Notes under the pieces: model-generated
Told to the model about the DNA's origin: nothing
Database searches by the model: none
Seen by the model: the letters and a program-made list of their open reading frames with translations, nothing else
Assembly (NCBI GenBank): GCA_017406005.1
Contig: JAFQZI010000151.1
Span: forward strand, 30,587-94,586
Source: Oscillospiraceae bacterium
GTDB lineage: Bacteria; Bacillota; Clostridia; Oscillospirales; Oscillospiraceae
Reading direction: 5' to 3'
DNA length: 64,000 nt
Position numbers and translations under genes: made by a program
Shown here: positions 8,224-15,160 of the stretch, piece by piece
Layout: each line of letters starts with the position of its first letter
Numbering within the stretch: position 1 is the first letter of the stretch

Positions 8224-9021
8224 ATGAAGATCGCACTGGCTCAAATGAAACTGTCTGAATACATCAATGAAAACTATGAAAAAACTCTCAAATTAATCCA
8301 TAGGGCAGCGGATTACGGCGTACAACTGGTTTGCTTTCCGGAGATCCAACTTTCTCCCTTTTTCCCGCAGTATGAGAAACAGGATGCTTCTCCGTGGGTC
8401 ATTTCAATGGATAGTCCCTATCTTCGTGGGATCTGTAATGCGTGCAGAACGTCAAAGATATATGCCGCTCCGAATTTCTATGTGGAAGAGGCCGGTCGGC
8501 GTTACGACATGAGCCTGCTGATCAATGACAGCGGGACGGTCCTCGGCAAGCAGAAGATGGTCCACATCGCGCAGGCGGACTGTTTCTTTGAGCAGGATTA
8601 TTACACACCATCCGAAGAAGGCTTTCAGGTTTTCGATACGCCGCTCGGAAAGATAGGAATCGTGGTCTGCTTTGATCGACACTACCCCGAGAGCGTACGC
8701 ACCTCGGCACTCAAGGGGGCAGAGCTGATCCTGATCCCTACGGCCAACACGAAGGAAGAGCCTTCCGAATTGTTCCAATGGGAAATCAAGATACAAGCAT
8801 TTCAGAGTAGCGTCAACATCGCCATGTGCAACCGTATCGGTCTTGAAGACAGAATGGATTTCTCCGGAGAATCCATCGTAGCGGATTTCAACGGAAACAC
8901 GCTTGCCCTGGCAGATGATCGAGAGCAACTGCTTTTTGCGGAGGTTGATTTGTCCGCGGCAAGACAAGCCAGAGAGCGAAAGCCCTATACCTCCCTTCGG
9001 CGGACGGACTTGTACGTCTAA
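8224..9021 (+). CDS. Carbon-nitrogen hydrolase (nitrilase superfamily)
   Basis: 265 residues covering one CN-hydrolase domain. The catalytic triad is visible: Glu40 in CFPEIQLSP, Lys111 in GKQKMVHI and Cys149 in VCFDRHYPE. The family cleaves amide or nitrile bonds in the cytoplasm; the layout and the C-terminal RKPYTSLRR resemble N-carbamoylputrescine amidases and omega-amidases. Its promoter overlaps that of the Cys-leader operon and shares its operator, so it is probably co-regulated with sulfur amino acid genes. A role in methionine-salvage-type omega-amidation would fit that context but is only inference. AGGAG precedes the ATG. Confidence 0.85.
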   Translation: MKIALAQMKLSEYINENYEKTLKLIHRAADYGVQLVCFPEIQLSPFFPQYEKQDASPWVISMDSPYLRGICNACRTSKIYAAPNFYVEEAGRRYDMSLLINDSGTVLGKQKMVHIAQADCFFEQDYYTPSEEGFQVFDTPLGKIGIVVCFDRHYPESVRTSALKGAELILIPTANTKEEPSELFQWEIKIQAFQSSVNIAMCNRIGLEDRMDFSGESIVADFNGNTLALADDREQLLFAEVDLSAARQARERKPYTSLRRTDLYV

Positions 9022-9129
9022 TCCCTGTATGCAGACACTTTAAGTCTCATGAAGGGCAACGCTAAGAACATAGACAGAATGCTATCAGCGAAGAGAACGT
9101 GACCAAGAAAGATAAGGAGTAATGTAACT

Positions 9130-9348
9130 GTGAAATCTATTCTGATTAAGGATACTACGCGAGAAGAACGCGAGAAAATCGTCCATCAGGCACTCTGGGG
9201 AGCATGTGGCATTGACTGCGAATTCTGCTCCGGTTGCGACAATCGCGGCGGCGGACGTATCGAGGGAATTTACCAGGCGTACATTGACGGTGAGAAAGAG
9301 ATCCAGGAAATCAACGAAGAATACCGCGCTCCGTTTGTAAGAGGATAA
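9130..9348 (+). CDS. Small conserved Cys-rich protein of unknown function
   Basis: 72 residues from a GTG with AAGGAG at 9114-9119. The middle holds CGIDCEFCSGCDNRGGG, four cysteines in a C-x4-C-x2-C-x2-C pattern, suited to binding a metal or an Fe-S cluster or to redox chemistry. The C-terminal EIQEINEEYR segment is acidic and helical. I recall similar small hypothetical proteins in Clostridia but know no function. It lies between the nitrilase gene and the metY leader, inside the sulfur block, which hints at a link to cysteine supply or metal-sulfur use. Confidence 0.7.
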   Translation: MKSILIKDTTREEREKIVHQALWGACGIDCEFCSGCDNRGGGRIEGIYQAYIDGEKEIQEINEEYRAPFVRG

Positions 9349-9404
9349 GCACAAACAGGAACCCCTGCAAGGGATTCGGCGGATAAAAACTGCGAAAAAA
9401 ACTG

Positions 9405-9452
9405 TTGACAAGGGTTTTCTTCTGTGGTATAAACATATCAACCTTCTATGTT
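9405..9452 (+). promoter_or_regulatory. metY-cysK-cysE promoter with palindromic operator
   Basis: TTGACA (9405-9410), 17 bases, TATAAA (9428-9433) form a consensus promoter. AACATA-N9-TATGTT (9432-9452) is a perfect 6-bp inverted repeat that begins inside the -10 box and covers the start point. This is the same arrangement as at the MOSC promoter, so a repressor is expected to act here in addition to the leader attenuator. Confidence 0.75.
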
Positions 9453-9473
9453 TATTCTTTTTGGAGGACTGTT

Positions 9474-9554
9474 ATGTATAAGGCAAGCTTCATCTGCATG
9501 ATGTGTTGTGACATGCGCTGTGAGATGCGCGTGCGCTTTGCCATACCCATTTAA
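9474..9554 (+). CDS. Cys/Met-rich leader peptide of the metY operon
   Basis: A 26-residue frame. GGAGG lies at 9463-9467. Its core CMMCCDMRCEM (residues 8-18) has four Cys and four Met in eleven positions; the frame ends in IPI-TAA at 9552-9554. A strong terminator follows 25 bases later. The last codons contain ACCCATT (9545-9551), complementary to AATGGGT (9590-9596) in the terminator. A ribosome stalled at the Cys/Met codons would leave that segment free to pair and block the terminator; a ribosome reaching the stop would cover it. This is textbook attenuation logic, read here directly from sequence but not tested. Confidence 0.8.
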   Translation: MYKASFICMMCCDMRCEMRVRFAIPI

Positions 9555-9578
9555 GATCTCCGTTCATGATGGTCGTTC

Positions 9579-9610
9579 CCGGGGGATCCAATGGGTCCCC
9601 CGGATTTTTT
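9579..9610 (+). terminator. Attenuator terminator ahead of metY
   Basis: CCGGGGGATCC pairs with GGGTCCCCCGG (11 pairs, one G-T) over the loop AAT, followed by ATTTTTT. The stem core GGGGGA/TCCCCC is the same as in the attenuator before the AGCS gene. Confidence 0.85.
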
Positions 9611-9628
9611 GCTTTTGAGGTTGATTTA

Positions 9629-9685
9629 ATGAAAAAATATTTCGAGCGACTGGTCCGTCACAATTATCGATTCGATCGAATGTGA
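9629..9685 (+). CDS. Possible 18-residue ORF after the attenuator
   Basis: ATG at 9629 with GAGG at 9617-9620, encoding a basic and aromatic 18-mer (MKKYFERLVRHNYRFDRM) that ends 62 bases before metY. It has no Cys and does not resemble the leader. It may be a second short coding segment in the transcript or chance. Only the ribosome binding site and codon choice support it. Confidence 0.3.
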   Translation: MKKYFERLVRHNYRFDRM

Positions 9686-9747
9686 TTTCTTTCTTTCCAA
9701 ACATCCAAAACCTAATCCAAAATAAAATTAAGAAAGAGGTTACAACC

Positions 9748-11040
9748 ATGTCTAATTATAAATTTGAAACTCTGCAACTTCACGTAGGCCAGGAACAAGC
9801 CGATCCCACTACAGATGCACGGGCAGTTCCAATTTATCAGACTACATCTTATGTTTTCCACAACTCCGCACATGCCGCAGCTCGTTTTGGCCTGACTGAT
9901 GCGGGAAACATTTATGGGCGTCTCACAAACTCCACACAGGAGGTACTGGAAAAACGCATCGCGGCACTTGAAGGCGGTGTAGGTGCTCTGGCTCTTGCTT
10001 CCGGCGCAGCAGCTGTGACTTATGTTATCGAAGCTCTCGCACAAAAAGGAGATCATATTGTTGCGCAGAAGACCATCTACGGCGGCAGCTACAATCTGCT
10101 GGCACATACTCTCCCTCTTTACGGGATCGAGACCACTTTTGTGGATGCCCATAATCTGGAAGAAGTGACAGCCGCTATTCAGCCCAACACCAAAGCAATT
10201 TATCTGGAAACTCTCGGCAATCCAAACTCTGACATTCCGGATATCGATGCCATCGCACAGATCGCTCATGCCCATCAGATTCCGCTGGCAGTTGACAACA
10301 CCTTCGGTACACCCTATTTGATTCGCCCCATTGAACATGGTGCAGATATTGTACTTCACTCCGCAACTAAGTTTATTGGCGGGCACGGTACCACGCTGGG
10401 CGGTATCGTGGTGGACTCCGGACAATTTGACTGGAAATCAAGCGGGAAGTTTGCCCCGATCGCAGATCCCAACCCCAGCTATCATGGCATTTCCTTTGTC
10501 GATGCGGCCGGTCCTGCTGCTTTTATCACCTACCTGAGGGCCATTCTTCTGCGGGACACCGGTGCGGCAATCTCCCCCTTCAATGCTTTCCTTCTTCTGC
10601 AGGGTGTAGAAACCCTGTCGCTCCGTCTGGATCGGCATGCAGAGAACACCAAAAAGGTCGTGGAATTTCTAGCCGGGCATCCGCAAGTGGAAAAGGTTAA
10701 TCATCCCTCCCTACCGGAGCATCCGGATCACGCCCTGTATCAGAAGTATTTTCCGAACGGCGGTGCTTCCATTTTTACTTTTGATATCAAAGGCTGTCAA
10801 AAAGAAGCACATGCCTTCATTGACGCGCTGGAGATTTTCTCTCTGCTGGCGAACGTTGCAGATGTGAAAAGCCTGGTCATCCACCCGGCAACAACCACAC
10901 ACTCACAGCTATCTACGGAAGAACTGGAAGATCAGGGTATCCACTCCAACACCATTCGCCTTTCCATCGGTACTGAGCACATTGATGATATCATAGCCGA
11001 CCTGGAAAAAGGGTTTGCAGCAGCGGCAAATATCGAATAA
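9748..11040 (+). CDS. metY: O-acetylhomoserine sulfhydrylase (MetY)
   Basis: 430 residues. This PLP enzyme makes homocysteine from O-acetylhomoserine and sulfide; some relatives also make cysteine from O-acetylserine. The PLP-binding lysine lies in LHSATKFIGGHGTTLGG. Other Cys/Met-metabolism family motifs are SGAAAVTYVIEAL and TIYGGSYNLL near the phosphate site and VDNTFGTPYLI before the lysine. Length matches MetY rather than the shorter MetB/MetC. The ATG at 9748 with AAGAGG upstream is preferred over an earlier frame opening at 9682. First structural gene of the attenuated operon metY-B3/4-cysK-cysE. Confidence 0.95.
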   Translation: MSNYKFETLQLHVGQEQADPTTDARAVPIYQTTSYVFHNSAHAAARFGLTDAGNIYGRLTNSTQEVLEKRIAALEGGVGALALASGAAAVTYVIEALAQKGDHIVAQKTIYGGSYNLLAHTLPLYGIETTFVDAHNLEEVTAAIQPNTKAIYLETLGNPNSDIPDIDAIAQIAHAHQIPLAVDNTFGTPYLIRPIEHGADIVLHSATKFIGGHGTTLGGIVVDSGQFDWKSSGKFAPIADPNPSYHGISFVDAAGPAAFITYLRAILLRDTGAAISPFNAFLLLQGVETLSLRLDRHAENTKKVVEFLAGHPQVEKVNHPSLPEHPDHALYQKYFPNGGASIFTFDIKGCQKEAHAFIDALEIFSLLANVADVKSLVIHPATTTHSQLSTEELEDQGIHSNTIRLSIGTEHIDDIIADLEKGFAAAANIE

Positions 11041-11052
11041 CAGGAGGAAGCA

Positions 11053-11733
11053 ATGGATTTCTATGTAGAACAGGCTGTGTTGGATGCAGGAGTTAAAATT
11101 ATTTTTGCCACGGTCTGCGGGTTAGACAATCACGGCGAGGATCCGGAATGGGCTGCTTATCGTGAAAAACGGCTGGCGGAGCTTTCAGAGGAATACTCCG
11201 AGCTGGATGTGCACACTGATCCGATCCTGGAGGGTTTCAACCTCCTGCATGACAAAACAGGTGTAAAGCGGCGCAAAAATATACCAGCCAGCGAGAATCT
11301 GATCAAACTGCTCAAAAAAAACCACGGCATGTTCTATATCAATCAGGCAGTGGATATCTACAACCTTATCTCCCTGGAGAGTAAACTTGCCCTCGGTGCG
11401 CACAACATTGATCAAGTCGAAGGTGATGTCACACTTCGTTTCACCGACGGCAGTGAGCGATTTGTCCCCATTGGTCAGACGGAACCTGTTCCGGTTGCTC
11501 CGCATGAGTACAGCTACTGCGACGATGCAAACGAGGTACTCTGCCGGCTGGAAATCCGACAGGTAGAAAAGACCAAGGTGGACGAATCTGCACAGAACAT
11601 TTTTTACATTGTGCAGGGTAATGAGGCAACCCCTTATGAGCTGTTGTATGAAACTGCTTATAAAATCATTGATATGACGACAAAATACTGCGGAGGCGTC
11701 GGATCAGTTATCACCCCAACTCTCCGTGCTTAA
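11053..11733 (+). CDS. Free-standing B3/4 domain protein
   Basis: 226 residues resembling the B3/B4 domain of the phenylalanyl-tRNA synthetase beta chain (COG3382 type), which in the synthetase hydrolyses wrongly charged Tyr-tRNA-Phe. The segments [23 protein letters not shown] and [28 protein letters not shown] match the family pattern. It begins 12 bases after metY with AGGAGG upstream, so it is in the same operon. The free-standing form is widespread but poorly characterised. Its place between metY and cysK suggests editing or sensing of a sulfur or related amino acid, or of a mischarged tRNA; that is inference. Confidence 0.8.
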   Translation: MDFYVEQAVLDAGVKIIFATVCGLDNHGEDPEWAAYREKRLAELSEEYSELDVHTDPILEGFNLLHDKTGVKRRKNIPASENLIKLLKKNHGMFYINQAVDIYNLISLESKLALGAHNIDQVEGDVTLRFTDGSERFVPIGQTEPVPVAPHEYSYCDDANEVLCRLEIRQVEKTKVDESAQNIFYIVQGNEATPYELLYETAYKIIDMTTKYCGGVGSVITPTLRA

Positions 11734-11839
11734 AGGAGCTGAATTCTATGGTTCTTTTAACCAAACGATGTTGACCTTTCCTGAATACCGACTTTTTAAA
11801 AATGATGAAAAACATATAAATAATCAGGAGGAAAACATC

Positions 11840-12772
11840 ATGTCTAACATTTATACATCCGCTGATCAGCTGATCGGAAAGACCCCGCTGCTGGAGCTCA
11901 CGAATATAGAGAAAGAGGAAAGACTGGAAGCCACAATCCTCGCCAAACTGGAATACTTCAACCCCGCAGGATCCGTTAAGGACCGCATCGCCAAAGCTAT
12001 GATTGACGACGCCGAGGCGAAAGGCCTGCTCAAAGAAGGCTCTGTCCTCATCGAGCCGACCTCCGGCAACACCGGCATCGGTCTTGCCTCTGTGGCGGCT
12101 GCGAGAGGCTATCGTATCATTATCGTCATGCCGGAAACCATGAGTGTAGAGCGCAGACAGCTGATGAAAGCTTACGGCGCAGAGCTGGTGCTCACTGAGG
12201 GTTCGAAGGGTATGAAAGGCGCTATCGCCAAAGCCGATGAGCTGGCAAAGGAAATCCCCAACGCCTTTATTCCCGGTCAATTTATTAATCCCGCCAACCC
12301 CGCCGTCCACAAAGCAACGACCGGGCCGGAGATCTGGGCAGACACCGACGGAAAGGTAGACATCTTTGTTGCCGGCGTTGGGACCGGAGGCACGATCACG
12401 GGTGTGGGCGAATATCTCAAGGAGCAAAATCCTGCGGTTAAAGTTGTAGCGGTGGAGCCTGCCGGTTCGCCTGTCCTCTCTAAGGGCACAGCCGGTTCGC
12501 ACAAGATTCAGGGCATCGGCGCAGGTTTTGTCCCGGATGTTTTGAACACCACCGTGTATGATGAGATCATCGCTGTGGAGAACGAGGATGCTTTTGCGGC
12601 AGGAAGAAAGATCGGCCGCGCAGAAGGCGTACTGGTCGGAATCTCCTCCGGCGCTGCGGTCTGGGCCGCGATCCAGCTTGCCAGGCGCCCGGAAAACAAG
12701 GGCAAAACAATCGTCGCCCTTCTGCCGGATACCGGTGACCGCTACCTGTCAACACCGCTGTTTGCCGAGTAA
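11840..12772 (+). CDS. cysK: Cysteine synthase CysK (O-acetylserine sulfhydrylase)
   Basis: 310 residues. It condenses O-acetylserine with sulfide to make cysteine. The PLP lysine is in [11 protein letters not shown] (about residue 43), the substrate loop is [12 protein letters not shown], and the phosphate-binding [15 protein letters not shown] follows. The start at 11840 is fixed by CAGGAGGAAAAC. The longer in-frame opening from 11726 would overlap the previous gene and lacks a site. Between the two genes are 106 bases with no evident promoter. The gene is three bases from cysE, whose product it may bind as the cysteine synthase complex. Confidence 0.96.
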   Translation: MSNIYTSADQLIGKTPLLELTNIEKEERLEATILAKLEYFNPAGSVKDRIAKAMIDDAEAKGLLKEGSVLIEPTSGNTGIGLASVAAARGYRIIIVMPETMSVERRQLMKAYGAELVLTEGSKGMKGAIAKADELAKEIPNAFIPGQFINPANPAVHKATTGPEIWADTDGKVDIFVAGVGTGGTITGVGEYLKEQNPAVKVVAVEPAGSPVLSKGTAGSHKIQGIGAGFVPDVLNTTVYDEIIAVENEDAFAAGRKIGRAEGVLVGISSGAAVWAAIQLARRPENKGKTIVALLPDTGDRYLSTPLFAE

Positions 12773-12775
12773 AAA

Positions 12776-13648
12776 ATGGACAACACGACGTCCCTTTTGA
12801 TCCGGCATACCGTCCAGGCACTTGAAGATACCGCCGAGGATCGGCAACTTGACGATCGTCGCGGTCTGCGCCTGGAAGTGGAACGCCTGACCGATCTGCT
12901 GATCGACGTGCTCTTTCCCCGCTTTGCTTCATCCGAGACTTCAAGAGAAGCCCGTTTGGAACAGACTGTCGAGTTGTTGGAACATACGCTTGAAAGGATA
13001 TCCTCTTCCCTCCGATCGGAGGAAATTGTCCGCTCACTTCTTGAAAATCTTCCGGAGGTCGAACGGCAGCTGAAATCGGATCTGGTCGCTGCCTATCAGG
13101 GCGATCCCGCTGCAAAAAGCATCGATGAGGTCATTCTCTGTTATCCGGCTTTTACGGCCATCAGCACCTATCGTCTTGCCCACATCCTGTACCGGGAGAA
13201 TGTACCTCTCCTGCCGCGCATGATGACGGAATATGCCCACCGCCTGACCGGGATCGACATTCATCCCGGGGCATCCATCGGCGATTCCTTCTTCATCGAT
13301 CACGGGACCGGTGTGGTGATCAGAGAAACAACGACCATCGGCACAAATGTCAAGCTGTATCAGCACGTCACTCTGGGTGCCAAAAGCTTTGAAGTCGGAG
13401 AGGACGGAACACTCGTCAAGGGAATCAAGCGGCACCCGGACATTGGAGATCGTGTCGTCATCTATTCGGGTGCCACGATTCTGGGCGGAGAAACGCAGAT
13501 CGGAAATGATTGCATCATCGGCGGCAGCGTGTGGCTGACACATTCGATCCCTGCCGGAAAAATGGTTTTGGCCCGGGCGGCTGTAACGGATGCACCTCTT
13601 ACGAAAGAACTAATGACATGTCCCATTCTGGACTGCTCTATGCTTTGA
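12776..13648 (+). CDS. cysE: Serine O-acetyltransferase, EpsC type
   Basis: 290 residues. It makes O-acetylserine from serine and acetyl-CoA, feeding CysK. A helical N-terminal half (to about 150) is followed by left-handed beta-helix hexapeptide repeats (IDIHPGASIGDSFFIDHGTGVVIRETTTIG) with the catalytic His in DHGTGVVI. The longer N-terminus is typical of the EpsC subfamily. The start lies three bases after the cysK stop with no separate binding site of strength, so translation is probably coupled. It ends the operon; a terminator follows at 13754. Confidence 0.94.
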   Translation: MDNTTSLLIRHTVQALEDTAEDRQLDDRRGLRLEVERLTDLLIDVLFPRFASSETSREARLEQTVELLEHTLERISSSLRSEEIVRSLLENLPEVERQLKSDLVAAYQGDPAAKSIDEVILCYPAFTAISTYRLAHILYRENVPLLPRMMTEYAHRLTGIDIHPGASIGDSFFIDHGTGVVIRETTTIGTNVKLYQHVTLGAKSFEVGEDGTLVKGIKRHPDIGDRVVIYSGATILGGETQIGNDCIIGGSVWLTHSIPAGKMVLARAAVTDAPLTKELMTCPILDCSML

Positions 13649-13692
13649 GTCATATCGCAAATGGAGCATACTTCTTCCCCTTTTGACCAATA

Positions 13693-13729
13693 AATCCTCT
13701 GTATCGAACGGAAAATGATACAGAGGATT
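13693..13729. repeat. Perfect 13-bp hairpin after cysE
   Basis: AATCCTCTGTATC (13693-13705) pairs perfectly with GATACAGAGGATT (13717-13729) over an 11-base loop. There is no T run, so it is not a typical terminator; it may protect the 3' end of the operon transcript or be bound by a protein. A true terminator follows 25 bases on. Confidence 0.5.
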
Positions 13730-13753
13730 GCCTTAGAGGGAAACATCCCAAAG

Positions 13754-13786
13754 GCAGCGGAGCGGTTCATCACCGCTCTGTTTTTT
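13754..13786 (+). terminator. Terminator of the metY-cysK-cysE operon
   Basis: GAGCGGT-TCATC-ACCGCTC inside a slightly longer stem (GCAGCGGAGCGG...), then TGTTTTTT on the plus strand. Confidence 0.8.
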
Positions 13787-13956
13787 ATATGTTTATACGC
13801 GGGAAGATTTGTTTTGTCATGCGGTTTTCATGGAAATCACCGCCAGTTGAACTTTCACAGAGGCTTCCTTATCCCTGTATTCTGTGGTATAATCTTTCAC
13901 AATAACGAGAAATTTTGGGGGGATGCAATATTCGGGAAAGACAATATCATGCCGGA

Positions 13957-15066
13957 ATGGCTGCCTTTTTTCTAAATGGTATTTGCGCGATTTCTGCAGG
14001 GATTATTGTAAGCATCCTGCATGACAGGTACCAGTTTAACTACGGATTCTCCGGCACACTGATTTCTATGATGAGCATCGGTAATATGGCTGCCCTCTTA
14101 GCTTCCGGAGTGCTCCCCGGTTTCATCGGAGAAAGAGATACAACCCTGCTGCTTTGCAGCGGTTATGCTCTGGGCTACCTGCTAATGGCTCTGACGGGAA
14201 GCCCTGCTGTACTGCTAACAGCATTCCTTCTTGCGGGACTTGCAAAAGGCTGCGGTGCAAACATATGCACAAATCTTGTAGGCAACAACACCGACAACAG
14301 ACCAAAGGCAATGATCCTCATGAACGCCTGGTTTGCCTTCGGAGCGCTGATCTGTCCCTTTCTGATCTCTCTGCTTCAGAAGCAGAATGAGCTTCTGCCG
14401 ATGATCGGCATCAGTATTTCAGGATTATGCATGTGGATGACCTTCCTTTACGCACGAATACCGGGAAGAAGATTTGCGTCGGGTGTAAAGAAAAATAAAA
14501 CTGAATACTCCTTCCTGAGAAGCGCGGCCTTTTGGATTCCAACCATGCTGCTGTTTTGCCAGAATGCTGCGGAATATACGGTAAACGGCTGGGTTGTCAC
14601 TTATTATAAAAATGAGCAGATTCTGAACGGCACACTGGCAGCTTATACGATTACCGTACAGTGGGCATTGACGCTGATTGCCCGTTTGATACTGGCCTTT
14701 GGGGTGAAAATAAACCGCCCCTACAAAGCTATGTCTATAATGGGCGTCGGGCTGACGTTCATGTATCTTTTGCTCCTGCAGATGCGAACCGCAATTCCGG
14801 CGCTGATTGCACTGGGACTTTTCTCTTTCTCTCTGGCGGGCATATATCCCCTTGCAGTCGCAAGTATCGGGGAAATGACAAGCTCAGCAAGCGTGGGTCT
14901 GATGCTGGCTTTCGGAGGAATCGGCGGAATCATCTTCCCGTGGATCGTCGGAATCGTTGCGGATGCGGCCGGCTTACGGAGCGGAATGACGATCAATCTG
15001 ATTCCATGCGCCGGAATCATTTTTTTCCCGCTGCTTATTTCCTTTAAGAACGCTTCCCAAAGATAA
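13957..15066 (+). CDS. MFS transporter
   Basis: About 369 residues with twelve hydrophobic segments in two halves of six, joined by a basic loop (RIPGRRFASGVKKNK). That is the major facilitator fold, and the first segment starts almost at residue 1 (AAFFLNGICAISAGIIV). The substrate is unknown. The true start is unclear: ATG at 13957 has only a weak site, a TTG at 13915 in the same frame has none, and the ATG at 13923 directly after GGGGGG is in another frame. A -10 box TATAAT is at 13888-13893. A lost or added base near the N-terminus is possible. Confidence 0.75.
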   Translation: MAAFFLNGICAISAGIIVSILHDRYQFNYGFSGTLISMMSIGNMAALLASGVLPGFIGERDTTLLLCSGYALGYLLMALTGSPAVLLTAFLLAGLAKGCGANICTNLVGNNTDNRPKAMILMNAWFAFGALICPFLISLLQKQNELLPMIGISISGLCMWMTFLYARIPGRRFASGVKKNKTEYSFLRSAAFWIPTMLLFCQNAAEYTVNGWVVTYYKNEQILNGTLAAYTITVQWALTLIARLILAFGVKINRPYKAMSIMGVGLTFMYLLLLQMRTAIPALIALGLFSFSLAGIYPLAVASIGEMTSSASVGLMLAFGGIGGIIFPWIVGIVADAAGLRSGMTINLIPCAGIIFFPLLISFKNASQR

Positions 15067-15160
15067 GGAAAGGATGGATTCATCGTAATTAGTCCGTCTG
15101 TATGCGTTGGGAACCCATAACGGATACTCTCGATCAATAAGATTTAAGGAGGAGAAGAAA

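Noticed and set aside
9349-9747. T-box or SAM riboswitch ahead of metY
   Set aside because: No T-box sequence (TGGNACCGCG-like) or SAM-I core is visible; the leader is explained by the Cys/Met peptide and the terminator.
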